DNA of 64,000 nucleotides, from assembly GCA_963675135.1 (NCBI GenBank), contig OY776131.1:30061881-30125880 (forward strand), given 5' to 3'. Positions 22,036 to 34,748 of the stretch are shown piece by piece. The stretch's first letter is position 1. The number at the start of each line of letters is the position of its first letter. The translations under genes were made by a program, and so were the position numbers. This stretch comes from Galeopsis tetrahit (Eukaryota > Streptophyta > Magnoliopsida > Lamiales > Lamiaceae). Below the pieces are notes generated by a model, which searched no databases, was not told the DNA's origin, and worked only from the letters and a program-made list of their open reading frames with translations.

Positions 22036-25000
22036 ACTAGTGTAGAACCCGTGTATTACACGGAATTTTAAATAATTTTTTAAAAATTTAATAATAAACT
22101 TTTTATTTATTTACTTAATTTAATTTTTCATATTTTTATTTTATATGATAAATTATTATAATTATATTTAAAAAAAATGATTTCGCAGAATTATAGTAAT
22201 TATTTTGTTAAAAAAATTTAACATTTTTTTCAATTATATTTATTATATCATTGTATTATAATATAAAAGTTTAATTAATATAATATTTTGACATCATCAA
22301 TTTAAACTCTAGGGGATTCTATATTATAGAAGTAGTGTATTATGTATATATAACAAATTTGTTAATCCTGTAAAATAATATAATTATATAATAAGTTTTA
22401 CATATATATTTTCGAGCTCTATTTTTTAAATACATTAAACTTATAATAAATTTAAAATAATTGCAAAAAAAATTACTTGAAATATAAGATAAAAGTAATT
22501 ATAAAATAAAATTTAATAACTAATTAAATAAATAAAGAATTGTCCACACCAATAAAAATACATTTTAGATTGTATTTTACTCAAAAGTACATTAAATATT
22601 TCAAAAATAAATTAAGCTAAAGAATAAAATGAATACTACACTAAAGTTAAGTAATTATAAAATAAAAGTTAATTTAATTAGTCAATATTAAAATAATAAG
22701 AAATTCAACCTTTCATATCAACCACTAACCCGTTAAATAAAGTAAATAATTAATTAGAAAAAAAATTCAATAGTTAATAAGAATATAATATTTTGAAAGA
22801 ATCATATCTTACTCAACCAATAATTTAATTACACATCATACTTTTTAAAATTAGCAACTTCATTAAATTATGACACACAAGTCAAATCAACCACAAAATT
22901 GACACATCATCAATTTAAACTCCATATCTTTACAATGTATATTTCACAGTTTTTTTGTATCCTACGTGGCTTTCTCTCCTCATTTTATTTTGAAATTCTG
23001 CATTTATGTGAGTCGGTTTTTTATAGTTTTTTTTTTCTTTTGCAGATTTTTATTTAAATGCTTTTGACAGTTTTTTTTTTAAATTCCGCATTCCTATTAT
23101 TTTATATTTTTATATTTATTTTTTTTAACCGTTTTAATTTTAGATAAGAATCTGTTCATTCTTAATATTCCTCATTTTTATTCTGTCTCTTCTTCCTCCC
23201 TACATTCTCTTTCAGTTTCTCTTTTTCTTCTCTCTCAATTCTTCAATATAAATGGTGTCTGTTTTGTTCATCTCTATTTTCTCTGTTGCCAACTTTCTGT
23301 TTTATGATCCGCCCTCTTCTTCTTGTGCAGTATATTCTCTCTCAGTTCCACCCTACATTCAGCCTCTTCTTCTTCGATATAGCTACGGGATGGTTTTTTT
23401 TTTTTGGATAACGTTGAGTTTGGTTCTCTTTTAACTTTTTTTTATTTATTATTCAATTTCTCGATATAAATTGTGTTAAATTTGTATGTACATTATTTGT
23501 GATTTTTTTTTTTGTAATTCAATATGATTTTTTTTATAAGTACATAAATTCCAAAATCTTATTTTTCTTTTTAGTTTCGATTTTCTTTATGGTGCATAAT
23601 TTTTTGATGTTCCTTTTTTTTTATTGGTTTAAAATTGTTATTATTTTTTAGCTTTATACATTTTTTTACGAACAATAATATTTTTTTTTCTGGGTTTAAT
23701 TGTTATTATTAGTAGCTTCCACATTTTTTTACATCTTAAATGGAAAAAGTAAAGTTTTACTGACTCATATAAGAGGGTATTGAATTATCAACAAGAAGAA
23801 GAAAAAACATTAGTTGTCCTATTAATTTTTTATGATTGTTGAGATTTTTTGCAATTCCTATGACCCTAAATTTATTATGAAAATTTTCTATAGTTCAATC
23901 TATCAACAAATGATAATGTATGAGAAAACTAAAATATGTGCATCGTAATAAGTTCATAAAAAATTAAAGAAAGTTGGAGAGTATTTTAATAAAAGATTAT
24001 TTAAAAGTACATTGCTCATATTAATTTAATTAATCTAAATATCACATATTACTCCAAATGTTAATCTTTTTATTAATTACCTTCTTAATTTTTTCACAGT
24101 TTTTCTCTATATTTTCTCTAATCTTTTTATTTTGAAATTCTGAATTTGTATGAGTCGATTTTTTTCTGTTTTTTTTTTTTTTTTGCGGATTTTTATTTAA
24201 ATGTTTTTTGACTTTTTTTTTTTGAAATTCCACATTTCTATTATTTTGTATTTTTATTTTATATTTTTTTGTAACAACTTTAAATTTTGGATAAGAATCC
24301 GTCCATTCTTAATATTCCTATTTTCTTCGTTGGCCGACTTCCTGTTTTATGATTTCCTGTGTTTAATCACCTCTTCTTCTTTTGTATATTCTCTAAGTTC
24401 CTCTCTACATTCAGGCATCTTCTTCGGTATATTCTCTCTTCTCTCCATTTTTCTATACATTCTCTCTATCAGTTCTTATGCCGCCACGCAATGTATTAAT
24501 GTTTTGGCGGACTTCCTATTTTATTATCTGAGTTTTTTTTTTTTTTTTTCAGTCTGGGGGTGATTTTTTGGATAATGAGTTTTAGAGATCGTTGAGTTTG
24601 TTCCTTCTCAATTTATATATATATTTTATTATTCAATCTCTCGATATAAATTGTGCTAACGTATATATTAATGTTTTACTGGGTTTCTGTTTTATAATGT
24701 TGATATGTGATGATTTTTTTTTTTTTAGTAATTCAATATATGATTTTTTATAAGTACATAAATTTCAAAATCTTATTTTTCTTTTCAGTTTCAATTTTCT
24801 TTATGGTGCATAATTTTTGCTGCATTTTCTAAACCGAATGGAGTATATAAGATGTTTTTTTTATTGGTTTAAAATTGTTATTATTTGTAGCTTTACATTT
24901 CTTTACTAAAAATAACCTTTTTTTTTTTTCCTGATTTAATTATTATTCGTAGCTTCCACATACTGACTAATGAAATCAAGGGTATCGAATTATCAACATA

Positions 25001-25483
25001 GATAAGAAAAGACATTAATTGTCCTATTAAATTTTCATGATTGTTGAGATTTACAATTAGTATGAAAATTTTCTAAAGTCCAATTTACGTATGATAATGG
25101 ATGAGAAAACTAAAATATGTGCATTGTAATAAGTTCATAAAAAATTAAAGAAAATTGAAAAGTATTTTAATAAAAAATTATTTAAAAGTACATTGCTCAA
25201 ATTAATTTAATTAATCTAAATATCACAAATTACTCCGAATGTTAATTTTTTATTAATTACCTTCTTAATTTTTCTTTTGAATTATTATTTTAAATAAGTT
25301 ATAATTAATGTTGATAATAAGTTATTGTTATTATACATATAAATCATAAAATCAATTAAAAAAAATTACTATAATTAATTTGAATTAATCATTTAAATAA
25401 AATGTTTATTTTAATTAATTTGAACTAATCATTTAAATAAAGTGTTTTTTTTATCCTGCGTAGTACGCGGGTACTGCACTAGT
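22036..25483. mobile_element. AT-rich unit with mirrored hairpin ends and a 1.18-kb tandem duplication
   Basis: The left edge starts ACTAGTGTAGAACCCGTG, followed by a hairpin; the right edge is its inverted counterpart (hairpin CCTGCGTAGTACGCGG, then GTACTGCACTAGT). Each edge looks like a Helitron 3' end (hairpin, about 12 bases, CTAGT), but they face in opposite directions. Inside, two copies of a roughly 1.18-kb AT-rich block lie in tandem (about 22915-24095 and 24096-25275). No protein-coding gene is recognised; the many short frames are T-rich and not credible. It could be two Helitrons in opposite orientation or one inverted-repeat transposon. Confidence 0.45.
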
Positions 25484-25578
25484 TAGTATATAAGGGGATG
25501 TATTATGATTAACAAATATAGAGATTTTGTATATTTCTTTACACATTTTAAAATTGAAATTTATTGCCTTAATATATA

Positions 25579-26244
25579 CTTCATCCGTTTTTTTTATAAG
25601 ATGTTTTAGATTTTTTACCATGTTTATTTCAATTATGTCCTCCCTTTAACTTTGGAAACAATCATAATTTCTAAATTACTCTAATTAACTAATCTTAAAG
25701 TCAAATCTTTTTTCTATATAAACTTTCCATGTATATAAAATATTTAATGTGTATTATGGAATGAAATTAATAAAATTAAAAACCTCCTTTATTATCTAAG
25801 GTATATTTCCTTTCTTAATTCTAATAAAGTAATCTAAAACATCTTATAAAAAAAAAAATATATATTTAATGTGTATTATGGAATGAAATTAATAAAATTA
25901 GAAACCTCCTTGATTATATAAGGTATATTTCCTTTCTTAATTCTAATAAATTAATGTAAAACATCTTATAAAATAAAAAGTAAAATATTTAATGTGTATT
26001 ATGGAATGAAATTAATAAAATTAAAAACCTCCTTTATTATATAAGGTATATTTCCTTTCTTAATTCTAATAAATTAATCTAAAATATCTTATAAAAAAAA
26101 GTAAAATATTTAATGTGTATTATGAAATGAAATTAATAAAATTAGAAACCTCCTTTATTATACAAGGTATATTTTCTTTCTTAATTCTAATAAATTAATC
26201 TAAAACATCTTATTAAAAAAAAAAAAAAACAGGGGGAACCTACA
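25579..26244. mobile_element. Stowaway-like MITE with four internal tandem units
   Basis: The left end CTTCATCCGTTTTTTTTATAAGATG resembles a Stowaway terminus; the right end (about 26220-26244) is a degenerate inverted copy. Between them four units of about 122 bp (starting near 25738, 25860, 25983 and 26106) each carry TTTAATGTGTATTATGGAAT, then CTCCTTTATTAT and AAACATCTTATAAA. Each unit ends with the terminal-repeat-like AACATCTTATAAAA motif. This suggests expansion of the element's right half. Confidence 0.55.
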
Positions 26245-26404
26245 CACGCTCATAATTCCTAAAGATGGATTTGAGATTAAAATAAATCCTATAAATTTGC
26301 TCAAAATTCATTCCTAATCAAATTAAAACGTCAGCTTAAAAGGTCCTTAGAAGAGTATTGGTTTCTTGTCTCTCTATAGTGTTCATTCAAAACTCTTGTT
26401 ATTA

Positions 26405-28115
26405 ATGGGGAGGGCCGATTCAGGCATACCAGAACGCTATTTGGATTTTGTATTTGGATTCGACGATGCGAAATACTCTGACAGGACACCAGTGCTTCAA
26501 ATCGTCGACCCTTCACAGTTGGTGCGCAAGGTGAAGCGTAGCAGGAAACTCCTTTTACCCGAACTTACAGGTAATAGCTAGCTAGTGTTTTTTTGCCTAT
26601 ATAATTTTCTATGATGGAATTGAAATTTTAATTGATGTTTGAAAATTTCTAACCTTTTGTAGGGCCACGGGTGAAGAGTATATACATAAGCTCTTTGATT
26701 TTAGCGGCAAGGAGTTCATATTTTCGTAAGGTAATAATATACCTTCATCTTTTATTTACTTTTTCACCCATATTTATATAATAGTATTATCTTCATTTAT
26801 TACTTTGCAGTTGTTTGAGTCCGATCAGAAGAATGTTACAATTCAGATTGAAACCTCAGGTGAACTGATCAAGTTTAATTCTACTATTAATATCAACCAG
26901 TTAATTAAGAATGGTATGGTATGGTATGATTTGAATGAGTGCAGAGGAAGCGCCTATGATGGATATGTTGAAATATGTTTATAGCAATACTCTGCCAACT
27001 ACTTTGGATGCCTTGTTGGATCTGTTGGTGATAGCTGACAAATTTGAAGTTCCTTCATGCTTGAGGGACTCTACTCGAGCATTGCTAAACTTGCCGATGA
27101 CTTGTGAATCGGCCTCACTTTATTTGGAACTTCCTTCAACTCTCTTGATGTCCCCTCAACTTCAGCCACTTGCAGATGCGGCCAAGCACTTCCTTGTTTC
27201 AAAGTTCAAGGATTTAGACAAGTACGCATCCATCTTTATTTCTTTGACGAATTTATATGTTTTGGTTGAAGAATAATCAGGAAGTGGTTCTTTTATCTTT
27301 TAAGTCCTTCATGCTCCATATATGTTATTATTATTCTGCCACTATATTCCATCAGTTCACTTTATTTTTTAATAATTCACCAGGTTTACAGAGGAGGTGC
27401 TTAACCTGCCTTTAAACGCTTTCCAAGCACTTGTATCCAGTGATGAGTTGGAAGTGACTTCGGAGTATGTTGTGTACAATTTTGTTTTAAAATGGGGGGA
27501 TAAACATTATCCTCATGACTTGGAGAAAAGACGAGGGATATTGGAAACCCATCTATTCCATACTTGAATCTTGCATAGACATTGATTGCAAAGTTGCTTC
27601 TAAGATAGTTATTCGCGCACTCGCTTTCAAGGCTGAGACTCCGCATCGAAAATGTGTTCTAGCTGCTGTAGAGGAAGGCAACGCTGCATCTCGACAATTT
27701 GTGGAGCGTGCATACAAATATCGACCTATCAATGTGATTGAACTTGCATTGCCGTATAAACAATGTATAGTTTATATTCATTTCAAGAGGGAGAAGTTAA
27801 TACGCCTCTTCCCCCAGGGTGTAATAACGTCAGACGTTTTCTACTTGGGTGAGCAAAAACTTATCTTGTTTTTGGCTGGGTCTACGAATGGGTGGATCAA
27901 TTTCTTGCAGTGTTGTTAACTATGAGATTCAATTAAAAATGAAGCCCTCAGAAGAGTTTACGAGTTGGGTGAAAGGAAGCCACGTGTTCACTAAATCGGA
28001 AAATACAAAGTTCCTTGATAAAAGTGTGTATTGGAGTGAATTCATAAGTAATGACAGCTGTTACTTCATCAACGACTTTCTCCATTTGAGGGCAGAACTC
28101 ACGATGAAGAAATGA
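26405..28115 (+). pseudogene. BTB-BACK (POB1/LRB-like) pseudogene
   Basis: It is a decayed duplicate of the gene at 51751 with the same five-exon plan: 26405-26570, 26663-26730, 26811-26859, 26945-27221 and 27384-28115, all with GT-AG borders. The first three exons and part of exon 4 give the BTB (CUL3-binding) domain (SLILAARSSYFRK, KYVYSNTLPTTLDALLDLL, VIADKFEVPSCLRD). Exon 5 gives BACK and the C-terminal region. Compared with the intact copy, exon 3 lacks 15 bases in frame. Exon 5 has deletions of about 44 bases (near 27557) and about 32 bases (near 27870), both shifting the frame. Introns are kept, so it arose by DNA duplication, not retroposition. Homology extends about 130 bp upstream. 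Confidence 0.88.
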
Positions 28116-28540
28116 TTAGTTTCATAACCACCTTTTTTGTCAATGCTGAACGCCTTTTCCTGTTGTACACCAATTTTTTGTGTTAATCTCTTCAGCAGTG
28201 TATTTAATTTCTAGAAGAAGATTATGTATTGGTTTTAGTATTTGTGCAAAAAAACAACTATGCCGTTTAACTTAAATTTGTAGTCTACACTTTTGTAGTT
28301 TAGCGCAGGATCGAACTGATTTAGGGGAGTGGGGTCTTCCTTGATTTTAAATATTTTTCTCTCTATAAAAATTATTTAACCTTTTAGTTTATATGTCTTC
28401 ACTTTCATGATTCGTAACTCTATAGCATGTTATAATATGAGATGTTTTGCCGCTTTAGTTGTATATATTTTTTTTATTGAAGCCGTGACAATTTTAAGAA
28501 CCCTCTCTCTTTTTCTTTAAGGTCATGTTTCATAACTTAT
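28116..28540. other. 3' flank of the BTB pseudogene
   Basis: The first 150 bases keep resemblance to the 3' flank of the intact BTB gene (AACTTAAATTTGTAGT motif at about 28268 and 54161). No other gene is seen. Confidence 0.45.
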
Positions 28541-28541
28541 A

Positions 28542-28703
28542 CTCCCTCGTCCAATTTTAAAATGTCCATAGCAAAGTGGTAAATAAGAAGTGATGATAAG
28601 AGGGTGGATATAAAGTATTATGAATAATATTATTTTAAAAAGGGTATGAACATAATAAAATTGAACCAAAAAAAAGTGGAAATAATAAATTGGACGGAGG
28701 GAG
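28542..28703. mobile_element. Short Stowaway-type MITE
   Basis: 162 bp, starting CTCCCTCGTCCAATTTTAAA and ending in the inverse TTGGACGGAGGGAG, with TA on each side (28540-28541, 28704-28705). The perfect termini suggest a fairly young insertion. Confidence 0.85.
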
Positions 28704-28743
28704 TATTAAATTTAGATTAACTCTATCTCAATTTTATAATTTA

Positions 28744-28790
28744 CTAGCTTTTTACCCGCATTTTACGCGGGGTGAATTTATTAAAATAAT
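28744..28790 (-). mobile_element. Helitron-like 3' end
   Basis: On the minus strand a hairpin (CCCGC ... GCGGG) is followed by GTAAAAAGCTAGT, the CTRRT form of a Helitron terminus. The next base is A, not the expected T, so the call is weak. The body would lie to the right, possibly reaching about 30.3 kb. Confidence 0.35.
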
Positions 28791-29283
28791 AATTTTAAAC
28801 ATTATATTAATTTTTATATTTTTTCATTGTTAAAGTATGTGAGAGTTAAACTTTTTCACGTTTAGTATGTTCTATTAATTTTATCTGTCTTGTCCCAATT
28901 TCCAGATTTCCATCTGATTTATTAATTTTAGGGTTAATTTCTCACTCTATGTTTTCTCTAATAGAACCTAGAGAATTTTTTTTGTCTAATTGATTTAAAT
29001 TGAAATTTCTAAGACATTTTTGCCCTTTTATTAATTTGAAAAAATTTGAAATCATTAATTTAAATAATTAAGTCAACTAAATTCTGTAATCAAGCATTCC
29101 AAAATTATGGACCTTCCAAAATTTAAATTTAATGGACCTTCCAAAATTTAATTTTTTTTCTAAAACGTAGATAACCACAATTATTTCGTTTCATTTTGTG
29201 TAGCTTTGATATTCTAGCGTTGTGCATTTAATTACACCGATTTTGAAGACATACTGTGCCTTTTCCGATGACGAAGAAATTTA

Positions 29284-29530
29284 TGAAGGACAAGATGCAT
29301 ATACACCAGGTAATATATGCAGAAAAAAAATGCATATACACCAGGTAATATATGAAGGACAAGATGCATATACACCAGGTAATATATGAAGGACAAAATG
29401 CATATAAACATGACAAATATGCATACATATATAAAGGAATGTAAACATGACGACAAATATGCATACATAATTCAAAATATGATGATTATTTTGCATATAA
29501 CTTTATACATAATTCAAAATATGATGATTA
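29284..29530 (+). repeat. Minisatellite, about 36-bp units
   Basis: Repeats built on GATGCATATACACCAGGTAATATATG (positions 29294-29395) with AAGGACAAGATG linkers, then degenerate ATGCATACATAATTCAAAATATG units to 29530. Open frames across it are products of the repeat. Confidence 0.7.
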
Positions 29531-29699
29531 CGTTGCATATCATACTCGATTGAAATAGAATGACTATTTTTGAAAGCTGACCTAAAAAATCATGTATTTA
29601 AAAAACAAAATCTACAAAAATCTGGAAGAATCTTACCCAAATTCGAACTCATATGTTACAATGGTGTCGATTTTGATGCTTCAAATGTTAAAAAATAAA

Positions 29700-29990
29700 T
29701 GGAAACACTCGGGGCTTCGTCTTCGTCGAACCGACCACCACTGCGAACACCGTCTGCGTCGAATCGGCCATCACCACGGAGAAGATGAAGCAGGTCACTT
29801 CCCGCCGCCGTCTGTAACGAACACCGTGCACGTGCCGCCGCTCCTTCGTCATGGCCGTCGCTGGAAGAAGAGTTTCCCCTTCATCACTGTAAGAAGATTG
29901 ACTGTCGCCGCACAGATAGGTCGCCACGAAAAATAGATGAGTGTGTTTGCGGCCTCCATCATCCTCGTACCAGAACAATGACTCAAAAAT
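29700..29990. other. GC-rich island in AT-rich DNA, possible captured gene piece
   Basis: Roughly 290 bp with strikingly higher G+C than its flanks, rich in CGTCG and GCCGCC motifs. Both strands have open frames of about 95-115 codons here, with no recognised domain. It may be a host gene fragment carried by the Helitron-like element whose end is at 28744. Function unknown. Confidence 0.35.
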
Positions 29991-30342
29991 TGAATTTGAA
30001 GATGGAATTTGGGAAATTTTATTGTTTTGATTTCAGTGCATAACAAAAAAAATTCGGTGCGTAACAAGAATTTGAGGGAATAATTTTTAAAATCGAATTT
30101 GGAAAGTCATTTAATTACGGGAAACATGAGCTAATTTCTAGGATGTTGACTCTGCAAGTTTTATGGAATTTAAATAATTAAATAGATTAAATAATTAGAT
30201 TAAGGGTATAATGGGATTTTTAACTTTATTTTGACTCTATTAGAAAAAATATACAACTTGAAGTTTCTATTAGATTAAGGGGTCCTAATAATGGACTTAT
30301 TAGGTAATAATCTCTTAATTTTACTTTATTGATTTTCAAATT

Positions 30343-30910
30343 TAGTGACAAGTTATTTTGATATGTAGTATTATACATTTTTCATGTAGTAATATTTTTT
30401 ATTTAATGAAAGTAATATTTTTTTACATGTAGTAATATGTTTTTGTTCATGTATTTTTTTTAATTTGTTGTCATATTTTTTTTCCTATTCATGTAATAAT
30501 AATTAATATTGTTTATACATGTAGTAGTTTAATTCTGTTATTGTAGTAAAACATTTTTTTTTTTTAAAATGTAGTGACAAGTTTTTTGATATGTAGTATC
30601 ATACATTTTTTATGTAGTAATATTTTTGATTTAATGAAGTAACATTTTTTGTACATGTAGTAATATATTTCTGTTCATGTATTTTTTTAAATCCGTTGTT
30701 ATATTATCATTTTTTTATTCATGTAGTAGTTTAATTATGTTCTTTTAGTAAAACATTTTTTTTCAAATGTAGTGACAAGTTTTTTGATACATAGTGGTAT
30801 TATACATTTTTCATGTAGTACTATTTTTTATTTAATGAAACAACATTTTTTGTACATGTAGTAATATGTTTCTATTCCTGTATTTTTTTAAAACCTGTTG
30901 TCATATTAAG
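30343..30910 (+). repeat. Three-copy tandem repeat, about 200-230 bp
   Basis: Copies start at 30343, 30572 and 30770 with TAGTGACAAGTT and contain TTCATGTAGTAATATTTTT and TACATGTAGTAATAT. The third copy is partial. Units differ by many small changes, so the array is not recent. Confidence 0.75.
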
Positions 30911-31164
30911 AGAAATATTTCTATAATTTAACATATTATATTTTAATTAAATAAATTTATTTACGTTACTTAATATAATGTACATATTTTATTATATTAT
31001 TGTGTACATGCATATTTATTGAGAACCCTCAAAATTAGCTTAAGATTTTTAACTTTTAGTTAAATGGGCCATGATTTTGGGCTTTTGCCTAAATTGGGTA
31101 AAATGCATGCATGAAATATTTCATGCAAGACTAGCCCAAACTTTTTTTTATTTCAATAGGCTAG

Positions 31165-32122
31165 GAGGGTGTATTCAATTGAGATTCTGTTGGATTTTTT
31201 TGGACTTTAAAAAGTCAGTGGATTTAGAAAATTCATAGACTCTATGCAGAGTTTGACTGACTTTTTTTATTGATTTATATGGATTTTTAGAAATACACAT
31301 TTTTTTATTGATTTACATGAATTTCCATAAACTACGCCCCTAAAAAATTATTATTTATCATTATTATTCTCATCTTCATTTTCATCACAGTTATACCTTG
31401 ACCTCATTTTCACATAGTTAGCAATACTAGTTCTCCATGCATTAGGTTGTCTTTGAGAAAGCAATTCCAAATTTTCCTCTTTCATGGGGTGAATCTTGAT
31501 CTTCTTTATATTCGACTGGAAATTCATCAGAGCAACCTTCTTTCCGAAGAAAGTTATGTAATCTAGCGAACTTGTGAATTGCAATTTGAAAATACCAAAA
31601 ATTCGATTGAATAATTGCATTTCTGTGGTGACGACCTTGACCACCAAAATCTTTTAGATGATATCGAACACCACGTAATGGGGAATTGACGTCGATTAGA
31701 TATTATTGACGGTGTCCTATATACTATAATTTTTAAAGAAAGAACATAATTTTAAAATATAGAGATGTAATTTTTTTCACGATAATAATAATAATGGTGG
31801 TGAAGAATCTGTGATGAGAATATAGTTAACACAGTTTTTTTTTTTTTCTTCTCAGAGTCTTCTAAGAGAATCCGTTGAAATCTCTACTTTTTAGAAGATA
31901 TTTTGATTAGTGAAATTTATTTATATTTTTGAAAGAGAATCCAACGAAATCCATAGAGTATTAAAATCATAGATTGTTGAATACCTAAAAATTTTTAAAG
32001 ACTTTTTAAAATCCGTATTGAATACCTCAAAATTTTGAAAGACTTTTAAAAATCCGGATTGAATACCCCCAGATTTTAAAAGTTCAAAAAAATCCAACAA
32101 AATCTCAATTGAATACACCCCT
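31165..32122. mobile_element. PIF/Harbinger-like non-autonomous element
   Basis: The 958-bp unit has inverted ends: GAGGGTGTATTCAATTGAGA on the left and, read inversely, AGGGGTGTATTCAATTGAGA on the right. It is flanked by the 3-bp repeat TAG (31162-31164 and 32123-32125). A 3-bp target and GGGTGTATTCAATT ends suggest PIF/Harbinger. The right subterminal part has 40-46-bp repeats (GAATACCTCAAAATTTTGAAAGAC type). A minus-strand open frame of 98 codons (31351-31647) shows no transposase motif, so I do not call it a gene. Confidence 0.6.
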
Positions 32123-32125
32123 TAG

Positions 32126-33341
32126 ATTAATGGTAAATTATGCTTTAAAATCTAAAATGTTTAGATATCATCTTAATATAATTTTAATCAATCTTTGCTA
32201 TCAAACGTGGTTCCTGAAAGAAACTAATCAAAGATTGCACTACTGAGTGAGAGTTCTAAATTAAACTTGGTGAAATGACACAGCACAGGGAAATATTACG
32301 ATTTAAATATTTTTATTGCAATTTTTCGTACTTGAATTATTTCTTTTAATTTATTTATATAATATAACAAATGAGTGTTTTGCTTAAAAAAAATCTTTTT
32401 TTATTAGTACAAATAAAGTAAACTCAACCTTCTCCAAATTAATCAATTTAGAGTAAATTAAATATTTGAATTTCAAATAATTCTCACACTAATTAGAAGA
32501 GAGCTGTGAGGATTTACCAATAAAAATAATTTTCTTCGACATAGCTAAAAAATATATAGATTCGTGAATGATGTGAATAGTACCATTGGTGGTTAGAAGA
32601 TAGTCTTCGACATTCCCAAGTAGGCGGATAAGCAGGACTTTAAACGACTATAAGCCATATCTTTTTTTCTGATGGGAGTACCCAACGTTAGTTTCTTGAA
32701 TCAGCCCATTTTTTAATTGATGAGGTATTGCATTGTTATCTGGTATAATCAAATAAATTCTTTTATGATTATTGTTGATAAGATAATTTGATATTTTGTT
32801 GGGTGCGGTACCGTATGCCTTATTATGAGCTTGTGGTACGTTTTCTTAGTTGTGATAGAAGAAGGTGTGGGGTAGTGGATAAAAAAAGACAAAAATGTTA
32901 TGATAGGGCTGCTGTATACTCAAGTACACGGTGTACTTGAGTTCAACTATATAGGAAATATCGAGTATATATAGAATAAATAACGCAATACTTAATAAAA
33001 GTCACGGTAGCCTAATGATTGTCCTTGGATTGTCAAAGTAAAAAAAATAATAAAACGTGTAAAATTAATAATAATTTTAAAAAAAAAAATTTAGCACCAG
33101 TTTTTCTAGATTATGAAAGTACAAGTACAAATAACCAACACTTTTCAATATAGTAACATACACTTTTCATTAAAAAAACAAAAATACACTTTTTACTTAT
33201 AATAACATACACTTTTTCAACAAAAAAAAAGTTGAAACAAAAATCAAAAAGAAAAAAAAAGTCAAAGTTTGACCGTTGAACGGTCAACGGTCAACATTTG
33301 ACTAGTCAAAGTCTACTCAAGTACACTACTTGAGTACATAC
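32126..33341. other. AT-rich spacer with strong palindromes
   Basis: No gene is supported. A near-perfect palindrome (ACTCAAGTACAC, G, GTGTACTTGAGT) is at about 32916-32942 and a second one (CTCAAGT ... ACTTGAG) at about 33315-33335. They may mark the two ends of a small fold-back element, with AACGGTCAACGGTCAAC repeats between. Confidence 0.35.
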
Positions 33342-33346
33342 AAGAC

Positions 33347-34733
33347 TGTTGGTCCCAAAGTTGAGTTTTAGATTGAGTATGCTAAGAAAAAGTCTAGAGG
33401 GGAGGGGTGAATAGACTTTTCAAATTCTATCAAAATATCAGAGTTATAAGTGCGGAAATGTGTTCTGTATGTTACTGCTCTTAGAATCAGATCAGTAATC
33501 AACAGTTAGCTTTTATACTCAACTTTTCTTTAAATCTTTCCTTTAGAAAACTTACTGTTCTTGGTTAAACAAATATATCAACACATAATCAAAACAGAAA
33601 GTAAAGAACACAAGATTTTTATAGTGGTTCGACAATTGTCTACATCCACTCTCACAACTCCAGTTGCGATGTTTTATTACTCTTTTCTTCTTGACTACTT
33701 GTAGTTTAGAGTCCCAAAATTAAGACTTCGATCTTGTCGATTATACCACCAGGTATATCTTCGATCAACTAGTAATTTCACAAGTAACTAGCACACTTGT
33801 TTACACAATACAAACTTAAAATGAAAAGTAAAACTTCTCTTTGTAGTAGCCTTTGATTCTTCTCTTCAGATCTGTGGCTTCTCTTCAGCACGATCTTCTT
33901 GACTCTGTGAGTGCTTGAATACTTGAATGCTTCTTGATTGCTCTTGAATACTTTGAGTAGCAGTAGTCTCAGTAGTCTTTTCAAGTAGAAGATCACACGG
34001 TATTTATAAGCAATAGTATGACAGTTAGCAGTTTGTGAACTAACTCTCAACTAACTCATAACCGTTTCTTGTTGTAACTTCCTTCTTTTTGTAACCAACT
34101 TAAAACTTATCCATAAGTCAGCATATGTCTTCAAATATATCCAGTTACGCTTCAAATAAGTCATCCAAACTTATTCTTCAAATAAACCAACTCAGCACAG
34201 TAAACTACTCTTCTTAGTTTTACTGCTCTTGGTCAATCAGCACAGTTCTTCCAAAACTGTTCTTACTTCCTTCAAAAACTTCTTTTAGTCTTCTGAGCTT
34301 CAACTTGACTTCTCTTGATAATCTTCATATCCTGAAGTAGTCTTCTGATATCTCTTAGTCATCTTTCTTCAATCTAATCTACTGTTCTAAACTTTTATAA
34401 TGCTGAAATACAATAGAATATAACTTTACAAATATAAAACTCATCTATACATCAACTGAACTACATACACATGAGTATAACTAAGTCCTATACTATAAGT
34501 TGTCTATACAATTCATTCATCAGCTTAGTTCTTAAACAGTTCATATATCAGATTACTAAAACATAAGATCAGTAAACTCAGACTTCATATCACATTAAGA
34601 TCAGTAATCCTAATTCATATAACTCAGTTAGAATAACATATAATCACATATATTATTAACTCTAAGTTGCTTTTGGCCATCAAAACATATAATCATCAAT
34701 TAGAACACTGTTTATAGGATTCATATCCCAACA
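33347..34733 (-). repeat. 3' LTR of Sirevirus 1
   Basis: 1387 bp; on the minus strand it begins TGTTGGGATATGAATCC and ends GGGACCAACA. By eye it differs from the 5' LTR at one base (33898-33899 region versus 42498). A 90-codon open frame inside both LTRs is not a gene. Confidence 0.95.
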
Positions 34734-34748
34734 ATTTTCCCCTTTTTG
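34734..34748 (-). other. Polypurine tract of Sirevirus 1
   Basis: AAAAAGGGGAAAAT on the minus strand immediately before the 3' LTR. Similar purine runs recur at 35203-35212, 35562-35568 and 35749-35755, the multiple-tract habit of Sireviruses. Confidence 0.75.

Noticed and set aside
31351..31647. 98-codon minus frame as a transposase gene
   Set aside because: No DDE or Myb/SANT motif visible; too short.
33778..34050. 90-codon frame present in both Sirevirus LTRs
   Set aside because: Duplicated only because the LTR is duplicated; no domain and within the promoter region.
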